Assembly: GCA_017446045.1 (NCBI GenBank)
Contig: JAFSRP010000049.1
Coordinates: 45,614 to 109,613, forward strand
DNA: 64,000 nt
From: Lachnospiraceae bacterium
Lineage (GTDB): Bacteria > Bacillota > Clostridia > Lachnospirales > Lachnospiraceae
Direction of reading: 5' to 3'
The translations under genes and the position numbers were made by a program. Below are positions 62,672 through 64,000 of this stretch, piece after piece (the first letter of the stretch is position 1; each line of letters opens with the position of its first letter). Below the pieces are notes generated by a model. That model did not search any database. It saw nothing but the letters and a program-made list of their open reading frames with translations, and was not told where the DNA came from.

Positions 62672-63646
62672 TCAGTCTTCCTCGCGGGTCGAACCATACA
62701 TAAAGGTATCATGGCCCTTGCTAAGACCCAGGGAATTCGGGGAGATCTTTACACGCGCATCGAACTTCGCGATGATCTCTTCCAGTACATTACCCCACAT
62801 GTCGCGGATCTCACCGATCTTCTGGCCCTTCTTGATCTCATCACCGGTATTGACAAATTTATAGAAGAGTCCGGTATGCTCCGCTTCACCCCAGTGATGT
62901 CTCGGATAGTAGATCTGTCCCTCACTGTTATCGATGGGCTCACCGTCAAGGATCTTCAGATACTGGCAGATGCTGATGATATCATCCTTATCCTTCTCAG
63001 CCTCATCCCAGTTGAGGATACCCTGTCCGCCTCTTTCAAAGAGCAGACCGGGCACGCCGCGGTCGATCGCGGAAGAATTATAGAGCTCTCTTCTGCCATG
63101 AGAATTGATGCGATGCGTAAAGCTCGTGTGTTTTGCGACTTCGGTGCAGAACTTCTCCATCTCGGGATCAGTGGTAGCACAGACAGCGATGAACTCTTCG
63201 AGATCCTCAACGATATCACCACTGTGCATATCTACATGGAAATTGCACTGCGGAACGATCTCATCAAAAATAAATGCGGATACTTTCCAGGCTAAGGTAC
63301 CGTTTTTGTCACCGGGTGAGATATGATTGAAGTTCGTGCTCTTCTCATCTGCCGGGCAGACATAGGCGCGTCTTCCGTAAAAACCGGATGGATTAACGAC
63401 AGGAATAAAAACAATAGCGCCGCAGACTTCTTCGGGTTCGATTTCCTGAGAAAGCTCTACCAGAGCCTGAATTCCTGGATACTCACATCCATGGACACCG
63501 GCCGTTGCAAGAAAGACTTTTCCATCCTCCACACCATTGATCACAGTGATGGGAAGTTCATAATCCGTACCCGGAACAATAATATTCCTGCATACTTTTT
63601 CACCGCTGGCCACACTCAGTTCGCCGATCTTGAATGTTTCTTTCAT
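62672..63646 (-). CDS. Succinylglutamate desuccinylase/aspartoacylase-family zinc hydrolase
   Basis: Encodes 324 aa with AAGGA upstream of ATG. M14-type zinc site: His52 and Glu55 in GVHGCEYPG and His141 in VDMHSGD; a catalytic Glu candidate is in LLFERGG. The C-terminal beta domain (residues about 240-310) has the HTGLFYKFVNTGDEIKKGQ pattern common in this family. It is a second, clearly different member beside 44938..45969. The substrate is unknown; acylated amino acids or related amides are typical. It is transcribed alone from an AT-rich upstream region (63,650-63,830) in which no other gene is visible. Confidence 0.88.
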   Translation of the reverse strand: MKETFKIGELSVASGEKVCRNIIVPGTDYELPITVINGVEDGKVFLATAGVHGCEYPGIQALVELSQEIEPEEVCGAIVFIPVVNPSGFYGRRAYVCPADEKSTNFNHISPGDKNGTLAWKVSAFIFDEIVPQCNFHVDMHSGDIVEDLEEFIAVCATTDPEMEKFCTEVAKHTSFTHRINSHGRRELYNSSAIDRGVPGLLFERGGQGILNWDEAEKDKDDIISICQYLKILDGEPIDNSEGQIYYPRHHWGEAEHTGLFYKFVNTGDEIKKGQKIGEIRDMWGNVLEEIIAKFDARVKISPNSLGLSKGHDTFMYGSTREED

Positions 63647-63836
63647 ATCTCTTTTCCTTTTCTCAAGTATTAAGATACCGGCATTAATAGCTATGCCTTA
63701 ATATCCGTTTATATTATCAAGCGGCTCTATATTACCAATAAATACCGAAAATATCAATAGTAAATCCATTATATCCCGCCTATAACCATTTCGAATGTTT
63801 TTGTAATAAAATATCGTTTAAATTGATATTTTTAAA

Positions 63837-63868
63837 TTAAAAAGAACACGATCAGATATCGTGTTCTT
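63837..63868 (-). terminator. Terminator of the tRNA-Asn gene
   Basis: AAGAACACGAT pairs with ATCGTGTTCTT, followed by TTTTTAA on the minus strand, starting three bases after the tRNA 3' end. Confidence 0.85.
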
Positions 63869-63870
63869 CA

Positions 63871-63944
63871 CGCCCCAACCAGGACTTGAACCTGGGACCC
63901 CCTGATTAACAGTCAGATGCTCTAACCAACTGAGCTATTGAGGC
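63871..63944 (-). tRNA. tRNA-Asn (anticodon GTT)
   Basis: 74 nt with acceptor arms GCCTCAA/TTGGGGC (one G:T pair), anticodon loop CTGTTAA and T arm GGTTCAAGTCC. CCA is not encoded. No promoter is seen in the 56 bases before the window end, so it may be the last gene of a longer stable-RNA transcript. Confidence 0.93.
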
Positions 63945-63958
63945 TTCTTATCAATAAA

Positions 63959-63980
63959 ACCAACGAGTGTCCCCGTTGGT
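63959..63980 (-). other. Hairpin at the window edge
   Basis: ACCAACG pairs with CGTTGGT, followed on the minus strand by TTTTATTG. It may be the terminator of a gene or RNA that lies beyond position 64000, or a processing hairpin before tRNA-Asn. Confidence 0.45.
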
Positions 63981-64000
63981 AACTGCACCTCACCGAAATA

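Noticed and set aside
1-64000. CRISPR arrays, transposons, integrases or prophage genes
   Set aside because: No regularly spaced direct repeats, Cas-like proteins, transposase or phage structural proteins were seen.
63959-64000. A further tRNA or 5S rRNA at the right edge
   Set aside because: Only a short hairpin is visible, and no acceptor stem or conserved rRNA segment can be completed inside the window.

Overview
The window looks like a chromosomal segment from an anaerobic, low-to-mid-GC Gram-positive bacterium of the class Clostridia, most likely a Lachnospiraceae-type organism. The evidence is strong AGGAGG ribosome-binding sites, family-5 substrate-binding lipoproteins with Ala/Glu/Thr/Gln-rich linkers, zinc-ribbon membrane proteins, a Gld-like ABC module, and tRNA genes without an encoded CCA. 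This placement is inference. I see no phage, transposase, rRNA or CRISPR array.

Region 1 (1-17,468, minus strand) is one long run of closely spaced genes, probably a single operon. It encodes membrane-anchored proteins with N-terminal zinc ribbons, a lipoprotein, a Gly-rich membrane protein, and a 1,273-aa multi-domain membrane protein with the start of a tandem paralogue at the window edge. One protein carries an HEILH metallopeptidase signature in its presumed extracellular part, and two extracellular domain types recur between members. The first gene appears broken by a one-base frameshift. A divergent helix-turn-helix regulator (17,921-19,480) sits across a repeat-rich intergenic region. 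This is my best candidate for an undescribed cell-surface system.

Region 2 (19.5-22.4 kb) is a zinc/cadmium-type metal-resistance circuit: an HMA-domain metallochaperone, a P1B ATPase and an SmtB/CzrA-like ArsR repressor, with a recognisable promoter and operator. Next come an EamA transporter, a LysR regulator and an uncharacterised protein.

Region 3 (25.3-34.5 kb) holds an MFS transporter, a five-gene Opp/Dpp/Nik-type ABC operon behind a riboswitch-like 5' leader, a 33-aa acidic protein with its own promoter, and a second P1B ATPase whose promoter carries a CsoR-type palindrome.

Region 4 (34.5-40.7 kb) contains an ornithine-cyclodeaminase-family and threonine-dehydratase-family pair (EutBC- or BhcBD-like), two LysR regulators, a DegT-like PLP enzyme and a VTT-domain membrane protein. 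A Thr-Met-Leu tRNA cluster with a near-consensus promoter follows.

Region 5 (41.2-49.9 kb) has an IlvD/Edd dehydratase converging on a six-gene operon: two unrecognised proteins, a LarA-like protein, an aspartoacylase-like zinc hydrolase and two aldo-keto reductases. A divergent LysR gene is the likely regulator.

Region 6 (49.9-64 kb) holds a MATE exporter, a small membrane protein, a second complete Opp/Dpp operon, a Gld-type ABC/auxiliary operon ending in a DUF4340-like protein, a second aspartoacylase-like hydrolase, and tRNA-Asn at the right edge.
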